A stretch of 64,000 bases of DNA, from NCBI RefSeq assembly GCF_003240565.2, contig NZ_CP117256.1, forward strand, positions 744,001 to 808,000. The letters run 5' to 3'. Source of the stretch: Rhizobium tumorigenes. GTDB taxonomy: Bacteria > Pseudomonadota > Alphaproteobacteria > Rhizobiales > Rhizobiaceae. Made by a program: the position numbers and the translations under genes. The notes under the pieces are model-generated. The model did no database searches and was not told the origin of the DNA. It worked only from the letters and a program-made list of their open reading frames with translations. Shown here piece after piece: positions 1 to 9,442 of the stretch (its first letter is position 1; every line of letters begins with the position of its first letter).

Positions 1-139
1 ACTCGAGGTGGGTTGCGGAGGTGGACTCATGGCTATAGCCTTACATGATCTCGGCTATCGTGTGACTGGTTGCGATTCTACTGGATTGCTTGAGACAAAG
101 GAGTCCCGGTTCGGATTCCAATTTTTGCGCGAATATGCA

Positions 140-1235
140 ACGCATGTTGAATGCGCACAGGTATCACATTTGAGGTTTCCGCTGCCGACCGGGTTCGGTT
201 GAAGGCGATCGTTTCGGCAGGCAGCTCGCCACAAAAGCACGTGTGGCGGGCGAAGATCATCTTGATGAGCGACGAGGGTCTGGGATCAGTCGCCATCATG
301 AACGCCACGGCTAAGTCGAAGACCTGCGTGTGGCGTTGGCAGGAGCGTTTCATGACGGAGGGCATCGACGGCCTTTTGCGCGACAAGAGCCGGCCGCCCG
401 GCACTGCACCGCTTGCCGGTGATCTTGTTGAACGGGTTGTCGCCTTGACCCATCAGCCTCCCAAGCAGGAAGCCGCCCACTGGACGGTTCGTGCAATGGC
501 AAAGGCAGTCGGGATTGCCGCATCATCAGTGGTCAAGATCTGGCATGAGCATGGTCTTGCACCCCATCGCTGGCGAAGCTTCAAACTATCGAACGACAAG
601 GCTTTCGCCGAGAAGCTTCACGATGTGGTCGGCCTCTACGTCTCCCCGCCTGCACATGCGATTGTCCTTTCCGTTGATGAGAAAAGTCAGATCCAGGCGC
701 TTGATCGAACCCAGCTGGGTCTTCCCATGAAGAAGGGCCGTGCCGGCACGATGACCCATGATTACAAGCGCCACGGCACCACGACACTTTTCGCCGCCCT
801 GAATGTTCTTGACGGCTCGGTCATCGGCCGCAACATGCAGCGCCACCGGCATCAGGAGTTCATCCGTTTCCTCAACACGATCGAGGCCCAGTTGCCGAAA
901 GATAAGGCGGTTCACGTCATTCTGGAACTATGCCACACACAAACAGCCTAAGGTCCGGGCTTAGTTAGCAAGGCACCCGCGCTGGACTTTCCAATTCGTT
1001 CCGACGTCATGCTCCTGGCTGAACGCCGTCGAGGGCTTCTTTGCAAAACTCACCCGTCGCCGCTTGAAGAACGGAGTCTTTCATTCCGTCATCGACCTCC
1101 AGGCGGCTATCAACCGCTTTGGCAAAGAACACAACGAAGAGCCTAAACCTTTCATCTGGAAAGCTGATCCTGACGACATCATCGCAGCCGTCAGACGCGG
1201 GCACCAAGTGTTGGAATCAATCCACTAGCGAGGGG
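140..1235 (+). mobile_element. IS630-family insertion sequence, decayed copy
   Basis: A single transposase gene fills the segment, and methyltransferase-like sequence lies on both sides, which fits a simple insertion. The exact ends, inverted repeats and the TA target duplication expected of IS630 elements could not be fixed by eye, so the coordinates are approximate. Confidence 0.6.
151..1228 (+). pseudogene. IS630-family DDE transposase, frameshifted
   Basis: The ATG at 151 opens a frame (MRTGITFEVSAADRVRLKAI) with an N-terminal helix-turn-helix region and the first catalytic aspartate in VDEKSQ. Near base 925 one base seems to be lost: restoring it turns LELCHTQTA into LDNYATHKQP, the second DDE aspartate. 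The next frame has a TAG in place of a Trp codon at about 963. It then runs through SCSWLNAVEGFFAKL, which holds the third catalytic glutamate, to a stop at 1226-1228. With both lesions corrected the protein would be about 358 residues, normal for the family. It cannot make active transposase as it stands. Confidence 0.85.
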
Positions 1236-2015
1236 ATAATTGGGCGTTTCGCAGTGGAAAAAGGCGACCGCGATATCGGTCTTCGTCTCGGAAGTGGATA
1301 TGAGATCCCTGCCGAGGATAAAGAGTTCGATGCAGTCATCTCTCGCATTTTCATACAGCATTTTTCAGATTGGACTGAAATTCTCCGCGAAAAGCGCGTG
1401 TGACGAAAATCGGGGGTATAATTTACTACGATTTCGGAAACTCGGAGCATATTAGGCACGCTCCCAGAATAGAAGATCCAGAGTTGGGTTTTCCTTACGG
1501 CACCGATCCGACGAACCCTCACATTACGCTGTTTGTGACGAAGAAACCATCACACGAGTAGCGGAGATGGATCTCGAGGTGGTTTCGGTTCGTTCATATG
1601 CGCTTTTGGTGGCCAACGCCCAACTATGGCAGGAGATTGGAGCTGTTGAATCTCGCAAGTTTTTGGCCGAAGCGAGTGTGCATTTGAAAAATCCGGCAGT
1701 TGCGGATTTTATGATGTGTCTTGAAGAAAAATTTGTCTCTCGCAGGCCGAAAAGCATTTCCTTTAGAAACATCACAGTCTTGCGAAAGCTCGGTGATCCA
1801 ATCGCGACAACCAAAAGCGGGAAGTTATTGCGAGTATGGGCGAGTATCAACAAAGCCTTGAGCTAATCGCACTCAACTTGCTATTGGCCATCTCCAGCCA
1901 CTGCTGGGTCGGCTCTGAATACTCGATTGCCCCGTTTCTTTAGGGGCGACTTTGCGCCGCACATCATTACTGCAAATCCGCAATCCCAAGGAGACCAACG
2001 CCCCGCCCGGACGGC

Positions 2016-2658
2016 ATGATGACGATGTTTGTGCTGAAAACCAATCCTTTCGCCGAGGTCGACGGTTTTTCGCTGCCCTCCGGTGCTCGCGTAGCAGTCG
2101 TCACGTCTAAACCCGCGGCTGCAAGATCGGCTGCGCGCCGCCTGGCCGAGCGCATCCAGAGCGATGGGTTTCTCGTTCGTACGGCTCAATCGGAAACCGG
2201 TCGCCGGGAAACACCGCGAACAGATGCAAAAGCTGGGATCGACAGAGGCGCTTTCGAGCCTGACGCTCGTACAAGGCAATCCTTCAGGGCATCCGCATCG
2301 CACAATCCGATCTGAAGGCCGCATGCGGAGCCTATGACCTTGGGGAAGTTCAGGCCCTTCTCAATGGCATCACGCGCCAGGCGGTGGACAAGAGGGTTCA
2401 GGAAGGCAGCTTACTGGCGGTGCCGGGACCCAGCAACCGGCGCCGCTATCCCGCCTTGCAATTTGATCGGTCTGGAGTCTTGATCGACGGTCTGAAGGAA
2501 GTCCAAGCGGCATTGCCGGTTGAAAGCCCGTGGGGCGTGTGAACTTTCTGGCAAGGGAAGACGACAGACTGAGCGGAAGACGACCGATCGCCGTGCGTGA
2601 AGGCAACATCACCATCGTCGTCGATACGGCGCGCAGATTTGGAGAACAGGGCGCTTGA
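2016..2658 (+). pseudogene. antitoxin-like partner of a RES toxin, multiply frameshifted
   Basis: The segment opens with MTMFVLKTNPFAEVDGFSLP in one frame, moves to a second (EALSSLTLVQGN, about 2235-2280), and then to a third (AYDLGEVQALLNGITRQAVD, from about 2330), which ends at an early stop near 2541. The last part (VNFLAREDDRLSGRRPIAV to EQGA) is again shifted and stops at 2656-2658. The GITRQAVDKRVQEG and GRRPI...VREGNI...VDTARRFGEQ segments resemble the C-terminal MbcA/ParS-like part of antitoxins encoded upstream of RES toxins. The final TGA overlaps the putative TTG start of the RES-like frame, the usual toxin-antitoxin arrangement. At least three frameshifts make it non-functional. 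Confidence 0.6.
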
Positions 2659-3190
2659 GCCCTCCTCTCCCACCTGCGGATTTGCAGAGCAAACTCCAGA
2701 TCGTATCGATCGCTGTCAGATCGGAGATGCATCGGGTCTACACGTCGACATTCGAACCGGTTCATTTCGATAGATCCGATCTGAGCCGTTTCAACGCGCC
2801 AGACGGATCCTGTGGCGTTCGTTGTATGGCTTGGAAATTCGAGGGGGTTTTTGCAGAGACATTCCTCCAGACGCCTGGCAACACCCTCACCGATATCGGG
2901 TTTCTCGAAAGAAAAATCTGTAAGGGCGTGTCCGCAACCGAGGGCCGCCCACGATCACCTGACTGTCGGGGACTTGCCGTGGCTGATAAGACCGCGTGGA
3001 GGTTCCCATTCTGCCCTGCACTATCGCGTGCCGCAGGCATGGACCTGCCCGGTTGCCGCGTTCGAGACCTGGATCAAGTTCGAAAAGCTGGCCTATATCC
3101 CCCTCTTTCGCCGCGTGACTGGGCAAGGAGAGGCTCTCGGGTCCGATTGGCCGAACGGAACGGAAGGGAGCCCGCCCCGCTTGTGAAGCG
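2655..3190 (+). pseudogene. RES-domain toxin remnant
   Basis: Starting at a TTG overlapping the upstream stop, the frame reads MHRVYTSTFEPVHFDRSDLSRFNAPDG and then FAETFLQTPGN, which matches the Arg/Tyr-bearing start and the AE(T/V) motif of RES-domain NAD-degrading toxins. Near 2920 the reading frame is lost. A second frame carries LPWLIRPRGGSHSALHYRVPQAW, corresponding to the late RES segment that ends in VPQAW. The rest is not recognisable. The gene is broken and its antitoxin is broken too, so the module probably decayed as a unit. Identification is from recalled family motifs. Confidence 0.6.
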
Positions 3191-3485
3191 GGCTGCAGAG
3201 CTCGCGGCGAACTCAGCAGGGTAAAGCGCGCATTCACGGTCTCTGGTCACTCCCATTGCGCTGGCCTCCACTGCCGAGTTCGACGAACGCTTCGTCCAGG
3301 AAACGGCTTGGCCATGTTCCTACATGACCCGCAGATATAAGCGGCGGCGCTATCGCCTACGCTTAACTCGAAGAAAAGCATCGGGACTTTTGCTGCCCCT
3401 ACCGCAGCATTGTCTGGCGACGCTCTTGCAAAGACGTCGCTTAGGAAATATAGTCACGATGGTCATGATAGTTATAAGCGAGACA

Positions 3486-3752
3486 ATGCGGGCATCAACG
3501 CACGATGATATGAGCTGGACAGTTGCGGGAGCGAAGGCAAGGCTTTCGGAGGTGATGGAGCGCGCGCAGTCGGCGCCTCAGACCATTACCCGCAACGGGA
3601 AGCCGAGCGTGGTGGTCGTCTCTGCCGAGGAGTGGGAGAAAAAAACTGCGCGTCGGGGATCGCTTGCGGAATTTCTATTGGCGTCGCCTCTGCGTGGCGC
3701 CGATCTGGACACCGAGCGGCTAAGAGACGAGCCGCGCGACTTGTCCCTATGA
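3486..3752 (+). CDS. vapB: type II antitoxin, Phd/YefM family
   Basis: The product begins MRASTHDDMSWTVAGAKARL and has the Phd/YefM DNA-binding fold pattern WTVAGAKARLSEVMERA, then ITRNGKPSVVVVSAEEWE, where the antitoxin dimer usually binds DNA. The C-terminal tail (LRGADLDTERLRDEPRDLSL) is where such proteins wrap the toxin. The 3486 start (88 residues) is preferred. The ATG at 3510 would give an 80-residue protein of more typical length and is a real alternative. A much longer upstream open frame exists but has no family resemblance. The stop overlaps the vapC start (ATGA), indicating translational coupling. Pairs of this kind normally repress their own promoter; no operator was identified here. 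Confidence 0.85.
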   Translation: MRASTHDDMSWTVAGAKARLSEVMERAQSAPQTITRNGKPSVVVVSAEEWEKKTARRGSLAEFLLASPLRGADLDTERLRDEPRDLSL

Positions 3753-4171
3753 GACTGCTCCTCGACACCAATGTTCTGTCCGAAGTTACAAAACTTCGCC
3801 CCACTGAACGTGTCTTGAATTGGCTTCACGGACTTGATGAAGATCGCACATTCATCAGCATAGTCTCGATTGCCGAAATCCGTCGCGGCGTTGCGCTGAT
3901 GGAGATTGGGCGAAAGCGCGACGCCCTTGACGCGTGGCTTACGCATGATCTGCCCCAACGTTTCGAAAACAGGATTATTCCGGTGGATGGGCATGTTACC
4001 TTGGCTTGGGGTGATCTCATGGCTCTCGCCAAGCAAAGCGGTCGGGGACTTGCATCCATGGACGGTCTGATCGCGGCCACCGCCGTCGCTTGCAATCTGA
4101 CGCTTGCGACGCGCAACACAAAGGATTTCGAAGGCTTCGGAATAGACCTCGTTGACCCATGGGCGGTCTGA
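3749..4171 (+). CDS. vapC: type II toxin, PIN-domain RNase VapC
   Basis: This 140-residue protein has the full PIN-domain acidic set: Asp6 in RLLLDTNVLSE, Glu43 in IAEIRRG, Asp105 in ASMDGLIAATA, and Asn123/Asp126 in TRNTKDF near the C-terminus. VapC toxins are Mg-dependent ribonucleases, commonly cutting initiator tRNA or rRNA loops. The actual target here is unknown. The gene overlaps the Phd-type antitoxin by 4 bases. Length and motifs are intact, so this is probably a working module in a neighbourhood of broken ones. Confidence 0.9.
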   Translation: MRLLLDTNVLSEVTKLRPTERVLNWLHGLDEDRTFISIVSIAEIRRGVALMEIGRKRDALDAWLTHDLPQRFENRIIPVDGHVTLAWGDLMALAKQSGRGLASMDGLIAATAVACNLTLATRNTKDFEGFGIDLVDPWAV

Positions 4172-4207
4172 CCTGGCCTTCGCATAGGTCCTGAAAGGAT
4201 ACTGCGG

Positions 4208-4851
4208 ATGCTTTCCTACCGCTTGCTCAAGAACTACGCCGGCATCCTGTTGATCGGGGACTACACGTCCCTGACCTGGCTGCATGAAGTCGTTCACGAT
4301 GTAAACGATCGCTCGCCTCTTGTGAAAGACAAGGAAGGCTCCTTCCTCGGGTTGGCGTATGATGTGCGAAAAGCTTATGAGCGGCAGCGCGAAATTATTC
4401 AACCACCCAAACACTCTGAGGAAGTCGGCGTGCGCTATGGTGTCCAGATCCTGTGGCCTGTACTTATGCTGCAGCAGAGATTGCTGAGGCAATCTCTCGC
4501 GTTTCTCGATCATACGGCCAAGACACAAGCCATCGCTTATGCCTTGGAGGCGGTCATCGAGGATGGATTGCGCTATTATTTTGGGGCGCAGGCCGGGATT
4601 ATCATCGATCTTTGGCAGCGCCTCGATCCAGCTCGGTCTGAAGTATTCGACATGATGGCTAGTCGCGGAGGTCTTTATTGCTCATGGACGAAAACGCAAA
4701 GGAAGGCCGGCTTTGCGCAACTTCTGTCCAGTTCGACCCGATGTATGAGCGCTTTTACCCTATGCGACTGAAAAACGGCGAGAAAAACCTGATTTCTCCG
4801 GCGGAATTCGCCGGCTGGGAACATGCAGAGTGGCCCGATCCGCGCTGGTAG
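4208..4851 (+). pseudogene. conserved hypothetical protein, one-base frameshift near the C-terminus
   Basis: The frame from ATG 4208 (an AAAGGA ribosome-binding site lies about 10 bases upstream) encodes MLSYRLLKNYAGILLIGDYT, then LHEVVHDVNDRSPLVKDKEG and FLGLAYDVRKAYERQREI, and stops early at 4771. Adding one base in the serine codon near 4730 continues it as FDPMYERFYPMRLKNGEKN and SPAEFAGWEHAEWPDPRW to a stop at 4849-4851, giving about 214 residues. I recall similar uncharacterised proteins (possibly DUF6904) but cannot confirm the name. The conserved-looking C-terminus in the other frame argues for a recent lesion or a sequencing error. Confidence 0.65.
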
Positions 4852-5218
4852 AACGCCGGCGTTTCATCGGCGGTCTGAAAGGATAGGTCCCCCCCCCCCG
4901 ATTGCGGGTGGAACCGTGAGGTGAGATCTCAGAACCGGAAGTTTTAAGGTGGCGCTTCAATTGAATTTGACAGTTGAAGGCCACAGCCTGAGTTGGCAAC
5001 AGGCCGAGCAGTCGCCTGTCATCGATTGGCACGACCAATCCGATGGCCTCATGCAGGCGACACCGGACGAACCATGGCCCGACAAAGCATGAAGTCACCA
5101 ATCCTGAGACCAAGTGTGGCCATACACCCCTGGCAGGGAGACGGACATGGGGCCTTGCCGTTGACTGTGATATCGGCAGGCGGGACAGCGCAATTCGCAA
5201 AACGGTAGGAGCACGGTC
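4852..5218. other. gene-free stretch with an 11-C tract
   Basis: No convincing gene is seen on either strand. A run of eleven C residues lies at 4889-4899. A TAGGAG ribosome-binding site at 5206-5211 serves the next gene. Confidence 0.6.
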
Positions 5219-5542
5219 GTGGAGTTCTGGAGTGCAGTGGTCGTGCTGGCCTATTTTCTGGCGGGGGTCACCCGTATCAATAATGATATGCGGAGCGGTC
5301 GGCTCGGTGAACCAGGCTCTGATCGCAATCGGACAACGGGGATTGCCGTGGTGGGAGTATTTATATGGCCCCTCTATCGGCGCCTCGCCGGGATTGTTTT
5401 CTCGATGATCATTGCAATCTTGGTCACGGCGCTTTTGATGTGGTGTGTCTCCGTGTTTGCGGGTCTGGTATGGCAGATAACAATTGTAGCCGTGATCTAT
5501 GGCCTCTTGCTGCTGTCCAATCTCGCGACGATCAGAGGGTGA
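5219..5542 (+). CDS. small inner-membrane protein of unknown function
   Basis: GTG at 5219 follows a TAGGAG Shine-Dalgarno sequence at 7 bases spacing, which decides this start. The 107-residue product has a hydrophobic N-terminus (MEFWSAVVVLAYFLAGV), a polar linker rich in Arg/Asn/Gly, and a strongly hydrophobic second half (IVFSMIIAILVTALLMW and ITIVAVIYGLLLLSNL), so two to three membrane segments are likely. No family was recognised. It stands alone, with no close partner on the same strand. Confidence 0.55.
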   Translation: MEFWSAVVVLAYFLAGVTRINNDMRSGRLGEPGSDRNRTTGIAVVGVFIWPLYRRLAGIVFSMIIAILVTALLMWCVSVFAGLVWQITIVAVIYGLLLLSNLATIRG

Positions 5543-6198
5543 CGTTGACGCAGGTCTGGAGCCACCATGCCAGAAGCGGCGGGTTCCTTTTTCAGTCTAT
5601 GTGCGAACAGGGTCGGCGGGAGCGATCGGCCGTACCGCGACTGGCAATCATTGCGGATCAACACGCCGATGTCCCACCTTATCCGACGTCCGGTCTCATT
5701 TCGACCGAAGCAGTCGACAGTGATCAACCGACGATCAAACGACGCTGAGCAGCAGAGGCATCCTCTCGACGCCGGGAAAAGGCAAATTGCTTGCGACAGC
5801 GCCATGGGCGATGCCATCTTCGAGACTTTGAAATCAGAACTGACCCCGGTAGTCATCTATCAAACGCCGGATGCCGGGACTGAACACCTCACGAAGAGAA
5901 GGTACGATGTAGTTGGGCTGGCCCGCAAATGGCAATCGATCCCAACAGCTCGACATGGAAAAAGGATGTCTAAATCGCCTGCCAGTGATGTGCACCTCTG
6001 TGCCGGCGAGCGACATCGCAAGTCGCCATGGCCCGATGAAGCATAGTGCCACGAACGGATTGCAAAGCTTGCGACTGGTTTGACTTCGACCGTTCGTGAC
6101 CTGGAGGGCGCAGACAGATTTGTCTATGGACGTGGCTGGCACGCGAAACCGGGAAAGGACGTGGGTATCAATTTCAAAATGCGCCCTGCCCCATCGTG
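5543..6198. other. gene-free stretch
   Basis: Only overlapping short open frames without family resemblance are seen. The segment lies downstream of the small membrane protein and at the 3' side of the leftward MucR-like gene. Confidence 0.5.
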
Positions 6199-6627
6199 TC
6201 AGGCCACCTTCTGGCGACGCCTCTGTCCAAGACCACTCTCCTTGGCCAAACGTGAACGGGCCTCCGCATATGCCGGGGCGACCATGGGATAGTCGCTCGG
6301 AAGCTCCCATTTCTCGCGATAGTCATCGGGTTGAAGCGAGTGATAGGTCATCAGATGGCGCTTCAGGGACTTGAAGGCAAGCCCACATTCCAAGCACGTC
6401 AATTTGTCATCCTGGAGAGACTTGCGGACGGAAATGGCTGGCTTCTGCTTTTCAACCACTTCAGTGGCGGGAGGTATGGAACTCGATGTCAAAGCCGCAT
6501 GGACGTCGGCGATGAGGGAGCCCAGATCGCTCACGGGCACGACATGGTTGCTCACGTAGGCCGATACGATATCCGAGGTCAATTCAACGAGTAAGTCTTC
6601 GCTTGGAGCGATTGCTGGAGTTTCCAT
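6199..6627 (-). CDS. Ros/MucR-family zinc-finger transcriptional regulator
   Basis: The 142-residue product has the family layout: an N-terminal helical dimerisation part ([20 protein letters not shown]), a variable linker, then KPAISVRKS and the finger [17 protein letters not shown] (C-x2-C-x9-H-x4-H). The conserved tail is [25 protein letters not shown]. Ros/MucR proteins bind AT-rich DNA and control exopolysaccharide synthesis, motility and virulence or symbiosis genes in rhizobia, brucellae and agrobacteria. All zinc ligands are present, so it should fold. A paralogue lies at 25,971-26,411. With exopolysaccharide genes to the right, regulation of those genes is a reasonable guess but not shown here. 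Confidence 0.92.
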   Translation of the reverse strand: METPAIAPSEDLLVELTSDIVSAYVSNHVVPVSDLGSLIADVHAALTSSSIPPATEVVEKQKPAISVRKSLQDDKLTCLECGLAFKSLKRHLMTYHSLQPDDYREKWELPSDYPMVAPAYAEARSRLAKESGLGQRRRQKVA

Positions 6628-7235
6628 CCGTCCGATCTCTTTTTCAATATCGCCGTTCTGATCAGCCGGCGAAACAAGTATTTCTAGTCTCTCTCATATA
6701 AATGGTAGAAACGCAACTTTGATAGTGGCGCGAGCTAGATTTAGCGGCCCTGAGAAACGTGTTAACCGGATTCGGACGGAAAGTATACTTGGCGACATCT
6801 CCAAACTGATTTAACACCGGGCCGCCATTAACTAGATTTTCGGGGGGGCGCCATTCGCCGGGCACAGCCGATAGCCTCGAACTATGAGGCTCGCGACATG
6901 TAAAAGGTCACCCCCCTGCTGGCATACCAGCTTCGCGTCGCGTCGCGAATATATCCGGCGTGCCCCGGATCGTGAGCCAGAGCGTCCGACGTTGTTCTTC
7001 GACAGCAGCCCTCCAGGATCTTCATCGTCCGGCTCGACGTCGCAGGGGGGAAGATGCCGCTGATGGCAAGGACAAAGGCCGCGCAGGCGCGCAAGGAACG
7101 GAGGGTTACGGCGGTACCGGCATGTCACCTCGAGAGGCCTTGACTGAGCATCCGGTCGAGCGACGTCATTCTGGCTATTTATCGTGATATGGTTCTGCCC
7201 GTGTCTGATCTGAAGACCCTCAATCGGAGTTTCCC
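6628..7235. other. intergenic stretch between divergent genes
   Basis: It holds the promoter region of the leftward MucR-like gene (AT-rich just above 6628) and the leader of the SDR gene. No gene was supported in it. Dense short frames at 6830-7190 show no family motif. Confidence 0.5.
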
Positions 7236-8006
7236 ATGCGCCGCATCTTCATCACCGGTTCCTCTGATGGCCTCGGCCTTGCTGCCGCCAGTTCGCTCCT
7301 GGAGCAGGGCCATGCGGTTGTCCTCCACGCCCGGACCAAGGAACGGGCCTCCGCATTGGGGAGCATCGCATCGCGGGCCTTGGCTGTGGTGATCGGCGAT
7401 CTCGCGAGCGCAGTCGAGACTTGCAAACTTGCCGATCAGGTCAACGCGATCGGCCGCATGGACGCAGTCATCCACAATGCTGGCGTCTATGCCGAACCCC
7501 AGCGTGGCAACACGCCCGAAGGTCACGCGCGGACGCTGGCCGTCAACACGCTGGCACCCTATATCCTGACAGCTCTCATGGATCGCCCGGACCGTCTCGT
7601 CTATCTCAGCAGCGGGCTGCACCAGGGTGGTGGCGGCTCACTTGCAGACATCGATTGGACGGCAAGACCGTGGAGCCCTGCCCAAGCCTACGCGGAAACC
7701 AAACTGCAGATCGCCGCACTGGCCGCAGCGATCGGCCGCCACTGGCCGCAGGTGTTCAGCAATTCCGTCGATCCGGGCTGGGTGTCAACCAAAATGGGTG
7801 GAGCCGGAGCGCCAGGCACCCTTGCGACCGGGCAGGAGACCCAAAGCTGGCTGGCAGCGAGCGACGATCCATCCGCCAAGGTCAGCGGCTTCTACTGGCA
7901 TCATCGCCAGCAGCGACAGCCTTGTGCCGAGGTGACCGACATCGCCTTTCAAGACCAGCTGGTCGCCAAGTTGGAAGACCTGACCGGTGTGAGCCTCTTT
8001 GGGTAG
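7236..8006 (+). CDS. short-chain dehydrogenase/reductase (SDR)
   Basis: A 256-residue Rossmann protein with the classical SDR landmarks: TGSSDGLGLAAA (TGxxxGxG dinucleotide binding) at residues 7-14, HNAGV (NAG), LSSGL (catalytic Ser) and YAETK (the YxxxK catalytic pair), followed by DPGWVSTKMGG. The substrate cannot be predicted. A decayed copy of its C-terminal third lies on the same strand at about 22,910-23,173, with near-identical runs (QIAALAA, SVDPG, SWLA.SD.PS). This one is therefore the surviving member of a duplicated pair. Confidence 0.9.
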   Translation: MRRIFITGSSDGLGLAAASSLLEQGHAVVLHARTKERASALGSIASRALAVVIGDLASAVETCKLADQVNAIGRMDAVIHNAGVYAEPQRGNTPEGHARTLAVNTLAPYILTALMDRPDRLVYLSSGLHQGGGGSLADIDWTARPWSPAQAYAETKLQIAALAAAIGRHWPQVFSNSVDPGWVSTKMGGAGAPGTLATGQETQSWLAASDDPSAKVSGFYWHHRQQRQPCAEVTDIAFQDQLVAKLEDLTGVSLFG

Positions 8007-8236
8007 CCCATTGACAAGGGCTCGACGACGTCACCGACAGGTCTGAGCGGAGAGAGGTACGCCCGATCACTGTGTCTGAGACCGTGTCTTTCTGTCCCGC
8101 TGTCAGTCTTAGAGATCGTTGAGGCAAGCCTGTCCCTCGCCGTCGAGCGTCACGAGTCAAGAGTTATCGGGCGTCTGCGATTGGAACCAAGCTTTGCCGT
8201 GCCGGTTTTGTGCAGACCGGAAACCGAGATCCAGCC

Positions 8237-9046
8237 ATGAATCCCCAGCCTGACAACATACTCGTCGCGACACGAACCGCCTTCAGCCAACTCGCTGCGC
8301 TCGCGGTGCAGTATTCCTTCTCCATCGTCGGTGCCATCGTCCTATTGGTGATCGGCTGGATTCTTTCGGGAGTGATCAGCCGATGGGTCTACAAGGGAAT
8401 GTCGCGCATCCATGGCATTGACGAGACCCTGGCCCGCTTTTTCCAAAGCGTCGTCCATTACGGACTGCTGGTGCTCGTCTTCGTGGCCGTCCTCGGTCAG
8501 TTCGGCGTCCAGACGACCTCGCTGCTTGCCGCCTTGGGCGCTGCGGGCCTGGCGATTGGCCTTGCCCTGCAGGGCACCCTTCAGAATATCGCGGCGGGGA
8601 TCATGCTTCTCGTTCTGCGCCCTCTCCGGGTCGGTGAATACATCGAAACAGGCAACGTCAAAGGCTTCATCATCGAGATCGGGCTGTTTGCAACGGAGAT
8701 GAAAACGGTAGACGGTCTGTATCTGATGGCCCCGAACTCGACGCTGTGGAATACGCCGATCACCAACCACAGCAGGGAACGAGAGCGCCGCCAGGAGCTT
8801 TCGGTCGCGATAGGCAACGATGTGGATGCCGCGGCGGTCAAACGGACCATCATTGGCATCGTGACCTCAGACAAACGCGTCAAAGCGGACCCGCCTCCCC
8901 GCGTCTTCTCGGATGACCTTACCGCCGACAAGACCGTCTTGACGCTCCAGTACTGGGCGACGACGTCACAGTGGTCGGAAACCCGCCACGACATGATCGA
9001 TGCATTGAAGGATGGACTGAAGGCGGAAGGGATTGCCATTCGATAA
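8237..9046 (+). CDS. small-conductance mechanosensitive channel, MscS family
   Basis: Starting at ATG 8237 (269 residues; a GTG at 8210 is a longer alternative), the protein has two hydrophobic segments (SFSIVGAIVLLVIGWILSG and YGLLVLVFVAVLGQFGV). The pore helix follows: SLLAALGAAGLAIGLALQGTLQNIAAGIMLL, with the Gly/Ala packing motif and the LQN(I/L)A signature of MscS. Next come the beta domain (GEYIETGNVKGFIIEIGLFATEM...PNSTLWN) and the cytoplasmic alpha/beta domain. It matches short, E. coli MscS-like proteins in length. It would release solutes on hypo-osmotic shock. It follows the SDR gene on the same strand by 230 bases, so co-transcription is not certain. Confidence 0.93.
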   Translation: MNPQPDNILVATRTAFSQLAALAVQYSFSIVGAIVLLVIGWILSGVISRWVYKGMSRIHGIDETLARFFQSVVHYGLLVLVFVAVLGQFGVQTTSLLAALGAAGLAIGLALQGTLQNIAAGIMLLVLRPLRVGEYIETGNVKGFIIEIGLFATEMKTVDGLYLMAPNSTLWNTPITNHSRERERRQELSVAIGNDVDAAAVKRTIIGIVTSDKRVKADPPPRVFSDDLTADKTVLTLQYWATTSQWSETRHDMIDALKDGLKAEGIAIR

Positions 9047-9442
9047 GGACGACGTCCCATCGGCCCGTGCCGGCCATGCAAAATGTTGGAGAATTGCGCG
9101 GGGAAGCAGCCTGTTTGGCGAGGTCGTACAGACGCGCCTATCGACGGTATTGGCACCTCACCGTCTCAACGGTCAAGGACGCGGAGACGTCGCGTAGGTT
9201 GGGGCCTGACGCTCCATTCGGCATTGAGGTCTCCGCCCACCACCAGGATCGCGATCGACGGTGAAGCTATACACTTCAGCACCTGAGGTAGGACGGGGAT
9301 CTAAGCGACAGCGCGTGCTCGTGGCGCTCTGGATCATTCGCACGCATCCGAACGACCCTGAAATGACACGGCCGCCTATCAACCCACGAGATGGGTGTCG
9401 TCCTCAACGCCCTCGCTTCCGGACGTCATTGCCTTCTATCGG
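9047..9442. other. gene-free stretch
   Basis: This lies between convergent genes (MscS rightward, XRE leftward). No gene, repeat or clear terminator is seen. Confidence 0.5.

Larger units (their letters stand above)
1..1866 (+). pseudogene. SAM-dependent methyltransferase, split by an IS630 copy and frameshifted
   Basis: The left edge enters an open frame (from base 2) carrying a glycine-rich SAM-binding motif (LEVGCGGG) followed by GYRVTGCD, typical of class I methyltransferases. The frame stops being methyltransferase-like before base 151, where an IS630 transposase begins. After the transposase stop at 1228 the gene seems to resume: residues such as EFDAVISRIFIQHFSDW match the motif IV region. 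At about 1390 the frame must shift (a missing A would give LREKARVTKIGG), and it shifts again near 1520 before a last open segment to 1866. The 5' end lies outside the window. It is clearly broken. Family assignment rests on motif I and on the continuity of the two halves, which is inference. Confidence 0.6.

Noticed and set aside
286-915. Long leftward frames opposite the IS630 transposase
   Set aside because: They are mirror frames of a GC-rich coding region and lack family motifs.
3324-3485. N-terminal extension of the Phd antitoxin frame
   Set aside because: Arg/Leu-rich sequence unlike antitoxins; a start at 3486 or 3510 fits the family.
3578-4528. 316-codon leftward frame opposite vapBC
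   Set aside because: It covers two genes with clear motifs on the other strand; no motif of its own.
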